From: Cheiracanthium punctorium
Lineage: Eukaryota > Arthropoda > Arachnida > Araneae > Cheiracanthiidae
Reading direction: 5' to 3'
NCBI GenBank assembly: GCA_038373885.1
Contig: JAWZYV010014407.1
Span: forward strand, 186,001-250,000
Length of the DNA: 64,000 bases
A program made the position numbers and the translations under genes. The notes below the pieces were generated by a model. It saw nothing but the letters and a program-made list of their open reading frames with translations, was not told the origin of the DNA and made no database searches. How positions within the stretch are numbered: position 1 is the stretch's first letter; each line of letters starts with the position of its first letter. Below are positions 1 through 11,126 of this stretch, piece by piece.

Positions 1-732
1 ACTTTGGCAGCCCCTTGCCAAAGTGGCGGTGCATACCTTGCACGTATATGCCACAACCGGCCCTGACCGTCTGTGACTATCTGTTAAATGAAATGATCAA
101 TGACAAAGTATGGCAAATCACGAGAAAGTGTGCCGATCGGGTCGCCTGAATTCACATGTTAGTGTGCCATGTTTGAAATATGGAACTGGTCGGAACACCT
201 GACCCGGAGGATGAAAAAGGAAGAATTTATTAAACACATGTTTCTCTAGGTTTCAATAAGCGAATGAAAATGAAGTCTGTTTGCGTACGTGCCGAGCATC
301 TGAATAGTGAAGCCAAGCGCTGAATAATAGAACTTCTTTGAATAATGATGTAATCGTGTTATTTGCGGTTACTATGCAATGCCTTTTCTGAAGGAACTTG
401 CCTTTTTTGGGGCTTGGTGATCACGATGTAGTTCTGTCTTGAAGCTTAACAATAATAGCAAGATTAATTCAAACCTCTATTTTATCTGGCTGTTAAGAGT
501 TGATGTCTAGCTTACATGCTTTGACTAATAAAATTTAAATAAGCGAGGTATGAATAATCCAACATAAAAAAAAAAAAAAAGAAAAAGGAATGACCTACAA
601 ATTTTTACAGAAGCTAATATTGACCGAAATATACAAAATTTTATCGGTCTAGTCTAGGTATTACTAAATTTTACTCGACTTTTCTAATTGTTCGAAGTAT
701 ATTTTGAATGAATAAACGAAAGTATGAGTGAC
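1..732. other. AT-rich stretch with no recognisable gene
   Basis: No reading frame of useful length and no repeat seen elsewhere in the window was recognised here. A run of A bases lies at about 566-581. Nothing further can be supported. Confidence 0.6.
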
Positions 733-1075
733 ATTCAATAATTAAAAACTGCAAAATAACACCATAAAAGTTACTTGTCAGTCCATACAGCTGTTTCGAT
801 CGAAAAAATTTCGATCTTCATCGGTGGCGATATAAATCATTCACAGCCTGGAAGATTGGAACAGGGAACTCCCAGAGTTCCCTGATGAGTTGATTCCTTG
901 AGTTCCCTGTTCCAGTCTTCCAGGTTGTGAATGATTTATATCGCCGACAGTGAACATCGAAATTTTTTCGATTGGAACAACTGTATGGCTTGACAATTAA
1001 CCTTTATGGTGTTATTTTGAAAAGTTATTAATTATTTTAGGTTTAAATACCAGTTATTTTGAGTGTTTTTTGTTA
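733..1075. mobile_element. Penelope-like foldback element with opposed ribozyme-like arms
   Basis: The two arms (about 733-865 and 905-1036) are inverted copies of one another around a short spacer. The right arm continues into a tail containing ACCAGTTATTTTGAGTGTTT. Variants of that tail also end the foldbacks at 53640, 47800 and 61783, so these form one family. Each arm carries a hammerhead-like block next to a GATCGAAA/TTTCGATC hairpin. Penelope-like elements are known to carry hammerhead motifs in their terminal repeats, and those repeats may be inverted. Assignment to that class is inference, because no reverse transcriptase remains. Both arms have core mutations, so this copy looks old. 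Confidence 0.6.
783..827 (-). ncRNA. Decayed hammerhead-ribozyme-like motif
   Basis: Read on the minus strand, the order is: helix I strand CCA, core CCGATGA, one extra A, a helix II of GATCGAAA paired with TTTCGATC, GAAA, the palindrome CAGCTG as helix III, UA, then helix I strand UGG. The expected core is CUGANGA, so the second core base is changed from U to C, and activity is doubtful. CCA still pairs with UGG. The matching block in the right arm (about 943-988) has lost more of the core. Confidence 0.45.
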
Positions 1076-2532
1076 TCATATTGTCTAATTGACTAAAATT
1101 TACAAAGTTAGATTTAGACTATATAATATTTTTATCAATAAAATAATACAAAATAAAAATAGATGCCAATATTAAAATAGATAAAAAGAAAGAAAATTTA
1201 TTTCAAATATTTAGATTTCTACGAAGTAAAAAAGCACCATGTGGCAATATTCATTTACAAGCTTCTCAAATCAAGCAAAAAGTTGCTTTTTTAAGCGCAA
1301 TACACAGCTTTTATGCTCTCTCACGGACGTCAATTCTCTGTAGCAGACAGAAACAAACTGACTTGACTGGGGCACTGCGCTGTCCTATTTATAGGTGTCG
1401 CAGAAGCTAAGAGAAAATTTTCGGAGCATCCCCATACAGCGTGAACTTTGATTACGTCATAGGATTACAGTTGAAATACTAGACTATAATGTAATACTAT
1501 TGCAAGAAAACAAATATTACATCCCTCATTAAAAAAGTGCGCCAAATGCCTGAAATGTCGCCAAGCTTAACGGCTTTTTGGCGAAATATCGTCAAATTAG
1601 GTGCCAAAAAGAAGTCCCCAAAAGGGAGGTCAGTTAAGCTCTAGCTTCAATATTTCTCGAGATTTCTAGAAAACCCTATGTTAACCAATGGGGGAAACCC
1701 AAAACTCCGTTCTCGCGTTCTAGTTATCCGATTTTGATGCAACAAAATGCAAAATTTAATTATCTGACACGTAGAATACGAATTTTAAACTACTTAAAAC
1801 CCTAGAACACAGGGTTACCCAATCAGCTACTTGAGATACTTATAAACAACCCTCAAGCCGTTTTAAACCATTCCCTAACTATATATTACCATTTCCTATA
1901 CAAAGTAATAAATAAAAAGTTTAGGCTGGGACGATTTGGGTACTTCCGCTTTCGGTGTCGCTACGAGAGATGAAATAGTGTTCGCTGATTGGCTTTCTTA
2001 ATCAGTAGCAAATCACGAAGGCGATACTTATCTCTCACGGACCACACAATTCTGTTTGAGTTTCTTACTTTAAGTGAAAAATCTAGTGCTGCGGGGGAAA
2101 AAGTCCGCGTTAGTTCTGAGATACATTACACGTGAAAAACTCGCATAATATGCCATTCGTGTAAGATAGGTCGCGTTGTATCACGAGTCCACTGTATTTC
2201 GGTAAACAAAACAGATCAGTGCAACTGCCATAGACATCAGTTGACAATTTTTGTTCGGCAAATTACGGCCTACACCCAGTGCACCCTGACAACGCAACTG
2301 GAATTGGGGTTTATAAGTTAAATTTTGCAGCACGGGATATACAAGGCGGTGACTTATACGTAAATATACGTATAAAATATTTACTATAGAATATTCAGTC
2401 CCTCACTGTCAGGAGATCGGTGATAAGTCCAAATCGCAGTATCAGCCTGTAGCCTGTGGATGATTATAGGGATATTCATTTTAAATGGCACACTTCCATC
2501 TTCAACGGCAGCAGCAAATCTTCATGCTACAG

Positions 2533-2571
<39 letters not shown>

Positions 2572-4273
2572 GACAGCAAGCAGCCTGCTGCTGCTTCTGG
2601 CATTGCACAGCGATCTTATTTAAAAGTAGCCATTCATCTCACAGTAACTGAGTGGAGAGTCACGAAATTCGCATTTTGAAAACCGTGTATGTAATTAAAT
2701 GCGATCGCTTTCCGTTTCAGTTTTCGTGCATCGATCTTAACACTGTTCATCCCACTTTGCCCTCAAGGCTCTGTTTCGGAACTCTCTGCATGCTGATTAC
2801 GCTCCTAATCTTGAGAAAGGAAAAGACCCTCTGCACTGCACTGGACGACCTCGATAAAAAAACTAGATGCGGAGTTTAGCAGGAGAAACCTAAATATGTA
2901 AATCAATATTATATACTGGCTTGAGTCTTTTCAAAACCTGATGGCAAGGTCCAAGAATGTGCCCCCAAGAAAATCTCCAAACAACTCGTTTATCAGTAAG
3001 AAGTAAAAAGCGCCATTTAATGAATATGTGGTTGATGCGTCTCCTAATTTCGTTCTTTTCCTTCATGTGAGTCTGGAAATGAAGTTCCGTAATCTTGGGA
3101 GGTCTGTTTTGTTCAGAGAAGGCAGATCATGTGCCATTTGGATGTTCTGTTTAGAGCTACAGGAATAGTACGAAATACGAACACCTGTGAAATGAAGAAA
3201 AATTTCTAACATTTAAATATTTATTATTTTTCTGCCTAAATATCCCTTCATACAGATACGGTGGAAATGAAGTTCTAGAAATGGCGGTTCAAGTCTGGTT
3301 TTTATTTTGGCCAATAATTGTTTATGTATTTTGACTGCTAGGTCACTTTGTGCTATAACAGTCGCCTACCCCCATCTATCAGCTTGAACTTTCGTCCACG
3401 CATGGGTTTTGCAAATGCATTTTACCGCATTTCACAATGGTTCATATTGTGATCCTTTAACACTTGACAACGTTTATTGTTTCAGTGAATGAGTTTCCAA
3501 ATAAACAGGCTGCAACAATGACTCCTTTTCAGAATTCTACATTTTATGCAATTGCAAAATCTTTCAGAGTGGATGATGCAGCTCATACAGTCACTGATGA
3601 TACACAGATACATTTTGTCTTCATGGCTACTTGGAGGCAAGAGACAATCCGGCAACTACTTATACAGCTTTTACCATTGCGCCGCCATGGCTTTCAATTT
3701 TAGAATTTTATGATGGATAATCTGCATGGCTGATGGCCATCTTCAATGGCTAAAAACTACAAAAGGAACAACTTCGATCGTCCATTTTTTTTTTAATTTC
3801 CTGTCTATATCAAATATTGTAAATACAAATTCCTAATTAACAAACAAATGCTTGTAAACTCACTAGGTATTGCGCAAATTTATTCTGACACAAACTGACA
3901 AAGTGTGCTTGCCTTCTGCAACACACTTTGTGTTGCAGAACACATGCTTCTTAAGAAAAAGACAGACATTTAAGCTATCTCGTAGCAATACAACTTTTTA
4001 GTTACAATTTGTTAACAACAAACGCGGTTTCAAAAGCATTGTCTTATCGGTGACATGGAATTTTTCATTCACAGTAAAAATGATAAAAATTACAATAATT
4101 TTCAAGAATTTTAACATGAATGGGACTTTTGTGAGTGGCAGATACCTCATTTGGGAAGAAATATGGGCAATCATAGAAACACAGTCAGATTTCGGATTGG
4201 AAGACCCGGGTTTGATTCTTGGCTGATCAAATGCCACTGTAAACATTCGGAGTACACGCTCTAATTTGCAGCG
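1076..4273. other. Intergenic or intronic DNA without a supported gene
   Basis: Only short reading frames occur, and none resembles a known family. Items visible are a fragment near 1545-1620 with the GGCGAAATATCG/GCGCCAAA vocabulary shared with other dispersed repeats here, an uninterrupted run of 37 A bases at 2533-2569, and a perfect 10-bp hairpin (TTCTGCAACA with TGTTGCAGAA) at 3914-3940. The 64-codon frame over the A run is an artefact of lysine codons. Confidence 0.55.
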
Positions 4274-4374
4274 TTGTGTGCGCACAGTCAGTATGTGGCA
4301 AAAAATGGTCTCTGTGGGTTAGTCTGTGGCACGCGATGAATTATTCCATCAACCGCCACCTTACTGGTAGTTAA

Positions 4375-4874
4375 CCCTTTAACGCGTAGTGATCCCGCTT
4401 TGGGAACACCCAACTCTGACGTTTTGACTGTTGCCAGTCACGAAGAATAGATTTGAAATTCTATAAAAATAGTTGCGGGTGACATAGCTCCACGAGAATC
4501 CTTTACTTTTTAGCACGTCATTTCCTGTAAAAAAATGGTCACGATTATTTTTAACAGCACTGACATCTGCTGAAAAATGGAAGAATGCGATAACAGATAG
4601 AGATTGCCCAATGCTGAAAAAAGGGCGGCCGTTGTCATCGCTCGACTTAACTACCAGCAAGATGGCGGACGATCGAAACGTTCGCCGCGTACCACAGGTC
4701 TAGAGACCCTTTTTTGACGCAGCTGGCTGTGCGGCGGCACAGCCAAAAAAGGGTCTCTAGATCTGTGGCACGCGATGAACGTTTCGATCGTCGGCCATCT
4801 TGCTGGTAGTTAAGTCGAGCGATGGCAACGGCTTTCCTTTTTTCAGCATTGGGAAAGGATTGCGCCCTAAAGGG
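4375..4874 (+). mobile_element. TTAA MITE, complete copy inserted in an older relative
   Basis: This 500-bp element is flanked by TTAA at 4371-4374 and 4875-4878. The left end starts CCCTTTAACGCG and the right end is an inverted form of CCCTTTAGGGCGCA. The right half is a long inverted repeat whose arms share AGCAAGATGGCGG, TCATCGCG-type and GATCTAGAGACCC segments. TTAA duplication with short CCC-type ends is characteristic of the piggyBac superfamily. There is no transposase, so the element is non-autonomous. The frame at 4379-4660 on the minus strand is a translation of the repeat. Confidence 0.85.
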
Positions 4875-4952
4875 TTAAATCGAGCGATGGCAACAGCTGT
4901 TCTTTTTTCAGCATTTGGGAAATGGTTAGGGATCGAGAATTTGGGAAATGGT

Positions 4953-5116
4953 TAGGGGCGAGACGAAAAATAAGCGTCTCGCAAAATAGCCTAAAAGCTT
5001 GTCTCGTCTCTCAAAAATCCCTATATCGTAATGTTAAAAAATGTGTGTCTCGCCTCGCAAAAAAGCTGTAAATCACTCTCTCGTCTCGCAAAAAAAGTCG
5101 TCCCACGTCCTCCCTA
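4953..5116. mobile_element. hAT-type MITE with GCGAGACGAGAC repeats
   Basis: The 164-bp element starts TAGGGGCGAGACG, ends CGTCCTCCCTA and is flanked by an exact 8-bp duplication, GAAATGGT (4945-4952 and 5117-5124). An 8-bp target duplication with TAGGG-type ends indicates the hAT superfamily. The inside is made of several TGTCTCG/CGAGACA-type motifs in alternating orientation. It is a diverged sister of the element at 13858 and disrupts the right end of an older TTAA MITE. Confidence 0.85.
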
Positions 5117-5142
5117 GAAATGGTTGCGCTTCAAAGGGTTAA

Positions 5143-6330
5143 TTTGCTAATGATAGAAAATATTGATCCAACCATTGGGGAAACTGGGGACCCATGTTTA
5201 GGAACTACATACTGCTGATAAGTTTCGAAATTCCTAAACTTGCGCGAACAACTCCCCCTTCCCCTGCAGTCTCGTAAACACGGCGGTACTCGGTTTTATG
5301 TGACAACTATGGGCATGGATGGCTCACCCTCAGCTCCGCACCATAAATCCCAATCTTTCAGGAGGAGCTGTAAAAGAGGAAACGGATATTGCCAGCCAGC
5401 ATTTGTAAGGGGACGATGCTGTGCACGTGGCCCCCTCGACGCGAATATGGGCGCTGTTGAACGATGTGCAGATGGGAGGCCAGAGGAATTCTCGACGGCA
5501 GTGCCGAAAAGAAGATACGGCTGCCGAATGAGATACAACGTGCGGGGGAACTGCCGCGTAAATCCCCGTTTCGACAGTAACCCGGCACATAACTCGGCCC
5601 GAACAGTACGCAGCTTGACTGTTATGACGCAAGAGGAATTTTTCTGCACATTGTTATGCGTGCGGTATATACTCTTTTATCTAATTTGATAGGCGTAATT
5701 TTACGAGGAGGCGATGCAAAATACAGTAAAATGAAACCTTCGATGCTCATTTTCAGAAGGTGGGGAAGGGCCCGACTACATGCCACTGTCCACTTCGAGC
5801 GGTATCCGTCGTACAGTGTATTTGAATGGCCGACCGACAGTGGACTTTCATTCCCCGAACAGTAGATGGGGGAGGTGTGAAATCGCAATGTTATTCATGG
5901 TCCCCAATTACCTTTTGCCGGTTTAATACCGGAGTATCGCCCTCTTTCTCTGCGGTGGGTAAAATTTATTGCTTGCAAGTGAGAATGGGTCATTAAAGTG
6001 TTCCTCTACTGGCCCCCTACTGGTAGCGGCTGGCGGGAACCGCTCGAAGGGGACAGTGGCCTTAAGACATTCCGAGGTGCATGGTGTGGGCAACTGTCGC
6101 AACACCAGGGGGTAAGGGGGTTTCTTAACGGTCAATTTTTACTTGCAGGGCATTGTAAACGATATATTTATGGCCTTTTAATGACCAGTTGGTATCCACT
6201 GTCAAAAGTTAACTCGTAAAACCGCACAAAAAACGCCCCCACACAATGGAGAGACGGAACGGAAGATTTCGCGGAGACTTGACGAGAGAATACACTGATT
6301 TACCATTGCAATCTCGCCAAATATCACGCT
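5143..6330. repeat. GC-richer repeat block with an internal inverted repeat
   Basis: This block is less AT-rich than its surroundings and shows overlapping short frames on both strands, the longest 149 codons at 5240-5689. None resembles a known protein. Positions 5782-5802 and 6040-6060 are inverted copies (20 of 21 positions match). The stretch at about 6125-6260 resembles 14815-14960 (shared motifs GGTCAATT, TTTATGGCCTTTTAATG and CCAGTTGG), so part of it is a dispersed repeat. Its ends are not clear. Confidence 0.55.
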
Positions 6331-6584
6331 AGATATTTAGAGTTGAAAGTAGCTGCAAGTTTAAAAAAAAAGTTAATTTTTTAGAGATCTTTCGAACTGT
6401 ATAAAAAGTTTTTGCTTTTAATTAGAGATAAAAATGTCGTTTTTATCGAAATTTCAACATGGCGTCAGATGTACCGGGGCCGATGAGTCGATCCCGGAAG
6501 CGTTAGAAACAAGACGTTTATTAGTTAGATAACAATGCAAAGACCTTACAACACAGGTTTTTTTTATGCAGTGTTGGATAGGAG

Positions 6585-6706
6585 GACTGGCAACATCCAT
6601 TGTACAACCCTGATCTGGCGCCATGTGACTTCCGCATATTCGGCGATCTCAAAGAACATTTGAATGGAATGGAAGACAATTTTCTAAGGATGATCAGGTT
6701 AAAACT
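6585..6706 (+). pseudogene. mariner transposase C-terminal relic
   Basis: The forward frame gives EDWQHP, a frame slip, then YNPDLAPCDFRIF and GDLKEHLNGME. The YSPDLAPCDF-type motif holds the last catalytic aspartate of mariner-family (IS630-Tc1-mariner, DD34D) transposases. Only about 40 residues remain, without the DNA-binding region or the first two acidic residues, so it cannot be functional. Upstream bases at about 6470-6580 may be eroded mariner sequence. Confidence 0.7.
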
Positions 6707-6717
6707 GCAGTTCTAAT

Positions 6718-6800
6718 TAAGGCCGTAGCCAAGGGAGGGGGGGCTTTTGGAGGTTCAACCCCCCCCCCCCCACACACACACACACTCCCGAAACTTTCAG
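6718..6800. repeat. G/C-tract repeat of the CGTAGCC family plus (CA)n
   Basis: GGCCGTAGCCAAGGGAGG is followed by a poly-G tract, then a poly-C tract and a short CA repeat (about 6768-6784). The start matches the ends of the hAT-type elements at 11015, 32118 and 35035 (CGTAGCCAGG), so this is probably a fragment of that family. Confidence 0.5.
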
Positions 6801-6934
6801 GAACATATATTACTATTTGTAAAATGGTATTAAAAACCAGCCACCACGTTGAAACATAAAACTTGACTCGAAATCTGATTTTCAAATTAGTCGCTTAAAG
6901 TAAGATACAAGAAGCCCAAAACTTGAAAACATTA

Positions 6935-7025
6935 TGGAATTGCCGTTATTTTATCAAAAAAGTCGCCCAAGTCGCCTAATCTTTAAATTAGTAGCAAAAG
7001 TCGTCTTTTTAGTCGCCGGTGGACA
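6935..7025 (+). repeat. Dispersed repeat fragment, AGTCGCC type
   Basis: The segment containing CCAAGTCGCCTAATC and AAATTAGTA recurs at 43380-43440 on the same strand with few changes (AAATTAGTACCAAAAGTCG there). No ends or target duplication were recognised. Confidence 0.55.
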
Positions 7026-8504
7026 CACTCAAAAAAATAAATTCTCCGTTTATATTTTAATACAGGGCATTTTCCGTACCTCAAGGGTCAGCACCTCTCT
7101 GGAACAGAATTTCTACAGGAGTTTACAGGAATAAAATTCTGTAAATATACGGAAATAGTACTGACGGCTCAGCTGCCAGTACTTTTTCCGTATTTTCATG
7201 GTAATTATTTTTACAGACCCTGCAAACACGAAATACTGGGAATAATAAGAATTAACGATCCTCATTATTTTTAAATACGAGTAAAATAATTATCAATATA
7301 ATTAGTCATTCATTTATAATAAATTATTTTATTTATTCATAAAATACGATACATTCGAGCATTGTATTTTCCTAATCATCTATCGTAAAAGCATAATTAG
7401 TGTTATTTGTTTTACTATATCGGTAACGTGTCGTTAATCATTTTCTGTTGCAACTAAACAACACACCCGAAAATTTTAATCATTCAGACAACGTAGCAAA
7501 TGCATTCATCTATTAGGAAATCGTGAGCAGGTGTTTTTAAATTAAGAAAAACACAGAAAAAAATCATAAACCTTACAGTTTAATAATTAAAACCTTGAAC
7601 GTATTCTAAAAAAACCAGGAAAAATAAATGCTTTTTATACGAAATAGTTTTATTTCATTGTTTTAGTTCAAATAATGAAATTATTTAACAAAAACGCTAT
7701 TTTCATCAACAGTATTCGAAATAATAAAAGAATCTAGAATTAAATTTGGAGTTTAAATGAAAGTATCTCGTGTTTGAAAGAATTTAAAAGCTTTTAATTC
7801 TTTTTTTAATATAGTTTTTTTTTTTTTTATACACCAATGCGGAAATAAATGCGAGAGGACTATTTCTTTACATCTGTTGTAGAATATTTCTATTTTCATT
7901 TATAAAGATTGCTTTTCTTTCTTTTTTCCAAAACTATTTTATGAAATATAACATGCAAATTTTATTCATCAAATAATTTTTGTCATGCATAACTATTGTT
8001 TTACGTAATTATTGAAATCGTTAATGCGTTTAGTCTTTTACAAGTGGAATTCCGATTAAGGTATATTTTAAATTTAGTTTTATGCATACTTTTCATGCTT
8101 AACTTTATATATATTAGTGATCAAAATAGTGCAAGCAACTTTTTCGATAGCAATTTATGCTTTTCGAACATGCACCATAAAAGAAAAGTATTGTAATCAT
8201 GAAAAAATTCGATTTTGATGTATTTACACGCTTTCTGGGTCTTCTGAATACCCACTTGTACTCATATTTTTACGGTGATGTATGCATGAGATCTCTTAAA
8301 TAGTGCACGCGACCGAGCTCAAATTTCGTATATATATTATAGACCACCATCGAACGACCGTTATTGATTTTGGTGTGCATAGGACATTCAGTTATTTTTG
8401 CAAGGTCACAAAAAAGAATTCTTTTACATCTTATGGAGAGAATTTATTGAAAATGTGCTTGCATCTAAACGGTTCATTAGATTGAGTACAAATTGGATAT
8501 GTAC
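7026..8504. other. AT-rich DNA without a supported feature
   Basis: Very AT-rich. The two frames of 60-66 codons (7996-8196 and 8303-8485) have biased, low-complexity composition and match no family I recognise. Confidence 0.55.
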
Positions 8505-8840
8505 ATTATAGGCCGCGGTCACATGACACGCACAAATTTTGTGTGTGTACAGCTGATAGTTTGTTCACGGGTTTGAAAAAAAAAATTCTTATACATAACG
8601 CACTTCCATGATAGTTTCCTTTGAAAACAATAAATTGTACGTAAAAGATGTCAGAATTATTTTTGTCAGTACTGGTAGCTGCTGAGATCTGGAGAGCATG
8701 ATGAAAATACACCGATATTGAAGAACTGGATAGACAGCCTAGGGCTGAAAAATTGCAGCCGTTGCTGTCGCCCGATATAACTAACAGCGACATGGCGATC
8801 TATCGAATTGCTCATGGAGTGCAACAGAGCTGAAGAACAT
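8505..8840 (+). mobile_element. Ancient relative of the TTAA MITE family, fragment
   Basis: The order of motifs matches the TTAA MITE left half: a GTCAGAATTATTTTTGTCAG block, a 'GCTGAGATCTGGAG' block, 'GAAGAACTGGATAGACAG', then 'GGGCTGAAAAATTGCAGCC' and 'CTAACAGCGACATGGCG'. It is more diverged than the main copies and closest to the old copy at 48550. The expected inverted second arm is missing. Confidence 0.6.
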
Positions 8841-8849
8841 GAGATTGAA

Positions 8850-8905
8850 AATTTCGGGGGAGGTTTGAACTCCCTCCCCCTCCCCTCTTGGCTACGGCTC
8901 CGCAT
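8850..8905. repeat. CGTAGCC-family hAT end, fragment
   Basis: A short segment runs from a GGGGGAGG tract to CCTCTTGGCTACGGC, the reverse complement of the ends seen at 6718 and 11015. It is a poly-purine/poly-pyrimidine mirror with no clear target duplication. Confidence 0.45.
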
Positions 8906-9676
8906 GTACCAGCTAAAACCATAGGCATCCAGTAATTTTTTTTTTCCCTTTTCTTTGTATTACACAGATAACGAAACTTACGAACAAAAAAGAGTAAAAA
9001 ATTTCAAGCCAAGGACGTGATCTTTCGCACGTGCCCCCTACTCCCTCGATTACATGCCCTGATCCCCCAGAGGAGAGTGCAGAAATAATCTCGGAATACA
9101 ATTTTTTTTCCAATAAAAAATACAAAATGAATACTGTAACAGACCCCCCCCCCCCACTAGATATTGTGAGTCACCATTCAGGAATGCAGCCTCTTTCGCA
9201 ATAACATTGTTTACGATGGGTTGGAACGCAACCGAGGCGGTTAGCACTAGGTCAGAGGGTATGCCACCAGAGATTAAAAGAGAGAGAGCTAGGAAAGAAA
9301 GACAGAAAGAACGAAAAAAAAACGTTGCATGCAGAGCGAAAACAAAATAGATGAAAGAGAGAAAGAAGTAATCAAAATACAGCCCCCGTGAAACGAGGAA
9401 GAGGCTCTAATCCATCATATGAGAAGTTATTTATGAGACACTTACCATACCAACAGTATTAGGAGAGAAATTTCAATACGTTTTCCTATTGATTTTTTAA
9501 AGGTTTGCATAGGTAAAGTAGTAAGAAACTGTAGAAAATAATTCGCTGGCAAAATAATGTCAGTTTTAATGCAATAATTTAGGAAAAATAATGATTCTTT
9601 TTTTTAAATATTCAATTTTTTTTCAATTCCTTAATAAGCTATTTATATTACTTAGATTAATTTATATTTAATCCAT
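8906..9676. other. No gene recognised; purine-rich and poly-C tracts
   Basis: Contains a poly-C run near 9145-9158 and a purine-rich stretch (GAAAGA-type) at about 9280-9380. Short frames here are not convincing. Confidence 0.5.
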
Positions 9677-9845
9677 GGCCGAGGGCTGAAATGTGAAGGT
9701 ATCAAGTTCGGGTCTATCGCGCGGCAGTCGATCTAACTGACGGCGGTTTTCTTCAGATGTAACAGGAATACGTATTAAAATCCCTTAAAAAGTTCTCCGC
9801 CTCATGCACCTGCCCTTGGCAGATGCCCCTAGAGTAGGATTGCCA
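9677..9845 (+). mobile_element. tRNA-derived SINE, diverged copy
   Basis: A degraded A box (ATGGCCGAGGG) and B box (AAGTTCGGGTCT) are followed by a body shared with copies at 25255 and 58202: a GTCGATCTAACTGACGG block, an AGATGTAACAGGAATACG block, and a 3' segment CCCTTGGCAGATGCCCCTAG. Spacing and order agree across the three, which defines one family. Confidence 0.65.
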
Positions 9846-10779
9846 TAACACAAAACAAACAAACTATATTTAATCCAATTTATAAACTTTAAGAAATAAG
9901 TCGAATATTTAAACCGAAAATAAATTGTGATAAAGTAAAAAAAAAAAAATTACTTAATCCGTATTTTAAAAAAATGTTATTAAGTAAAATCAGCTTTACA
10001 TATGAGATGCACACCATCTCTCTAATGTTGGCGCAAGTTTTCAAATCTGGTCATCTAGTAACTGATCATGGAAACTTTTCAAAAAATAATGAACGATGCC
10101 CTATAGATTAGCTCCATGTTTCATTTTAGTAATTTCTTCGTACTTCTCTCTCTACTCTTTTATAGTTGCATTTTTGTAGCTATCCATTTTATAATTATAT
10201 ATTTACTATTTTTCATTACATTTACATATGCGTATTTAGAAGTTTTCGCGGCTTTTTTTTTTCCCTGTAAAAAACAAAACTTTATAAAACAGTGCTTAAT
10301 TGGCTTTACTAGAAATATTGGTAAAAATGTATGGCTGATTTTTTGAATACGTGGTTTTGCGCACTTATAAAAGATGAACAACAATTTTATTGGAATATAA
10401 AATTATGTTTTATATTTTTAAAAAGTATTTTAAAAAATACAAAACATAATATATTAAATTCATATAAACGTTTATTGGTGAAATATTAGTCAAAACAGAT
10501 CTTAATAATAGTTGTTTCACATTGTAAATAATTTTTATTTAATGAGATGCGTGCACAGGAATTTAACAAGAAAAAAAAATTCGGGACTGCGCAAAAGGTC
10601 AAAGAAGTAGAATTTCTCGCAAAAAAATTCAAAATTTCGGGGGATGCCCAGGCCCCCAATACAACTCCCCTGCTGCGTCCCTGTCTGAAGTTATTTCCTT
10701 GAAATCAGAACCACAATTTCGGATCTATGTTGGAATTGTACTCTTTAGCTCGCGCTTGTACGTTAAAAATTTTTTCAGT
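9846..10779. other. AT-rich DNA, nothing recognised
   Basis: Overlapping frames on both strands at 10116-10384 are hydrophobic or lysine-rich by base composition only. A GGGGGATGCCCAGG segment near 10640 may be a worn hAT-type end. Confidence 0.5.
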
Positions 10780-10880
10780 AGAAACGATGGTATCTTCTTA
10801 TAAGTAATATTTTATGTGTTTTTTTTTTTCACAAAGTTTTTATTTATTTTAACGTTTAACACCAGTATTTTTAGTGTTTT
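10780..10880 (+). mobile_element. Penelope-like foldback tail, single arm
   Basis: GAAACGATGG is followed by a tail with TTCACAAAGTTTTTATTTATTT and TTAACACCAGTATTTTTAGTG. The same tail follows the ribozyme-like block at 53816-53925. Only the 3' part of the ribozyme motif (GAAA and part of helix III) survives, and no inverted partner is present. Confidence 0.55.
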
Positions 10881-11014
10881 TTTCCAAAACATAAATATGT
10901 TGTACAGGACGGAATGAAATGTTAGAGTGTTTTATTTGTAACTCTCTTACAGTCATCTTGAACTGTTTGCCATCATTTTTCATAATTTCGCGGACTCCCA
11001 AGTATCCACTAATT

Positions 11015-11126
11015 CAAGGTCGTAGCCAGGGAGGATCATGGGGGTTTGATTCCCCAAATATAGGCGAAAAAATTTTAGCGCTACATATCCCCCCACTGAT
11101 TTTTTTTTCTTCTGCCTACGGCCTTG
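11015..11126. mobile_element. hAT-type MITE, CGTAGCC family
   Basis: The element runs from CAAGGTCGTAGCCAGG to CCTACGGCCTTG. The flanks CACTAATT and CACGAACC agree at 5 of 8 positions, which would suit an eroded 8-bp target duplication. It belongs with the better preserved elements at 32118 and 35035. Confidence 0.6.

Larger units (their letters stand above)
4274..5142 (+). mobile_element. Older TTAA MITE, split by two later insertions
   Basis: The right half of an older TTAA MITE runs from the TGTGCGCACA centre near 4276 to TTAA at 4371. It resumes at 4879 with ATCGAGCGATGGCAACAG and ends at CTTCAAAGGGTTAA (5142). The gap is filled by a complete younger copy (4375-4874). A hAT-type MITE (4953-5116) sits further right, with a partial duplication of the terminal segment just before it (about 4916-4944). 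Removing both inserts restores a normal family end. Its left half is not visible. Confidence 0.8.

Noticed and set aside
943..988. Right-arm hammerhead motif of the 733 element
   Set aside because: The CUGANGA core is scrambled and GAAA is altered.
2485..2679. 64-codon frame with a polylysine run
   Set aside because: Produced by a run of 37 A bases.
5240..5689. 149-codon forward frame, the longest in the window
   Set aside because: Overlapped by several frames on the opposite strand, no recognised domain, biased composition, and located in a repeat-like GC-richer block.
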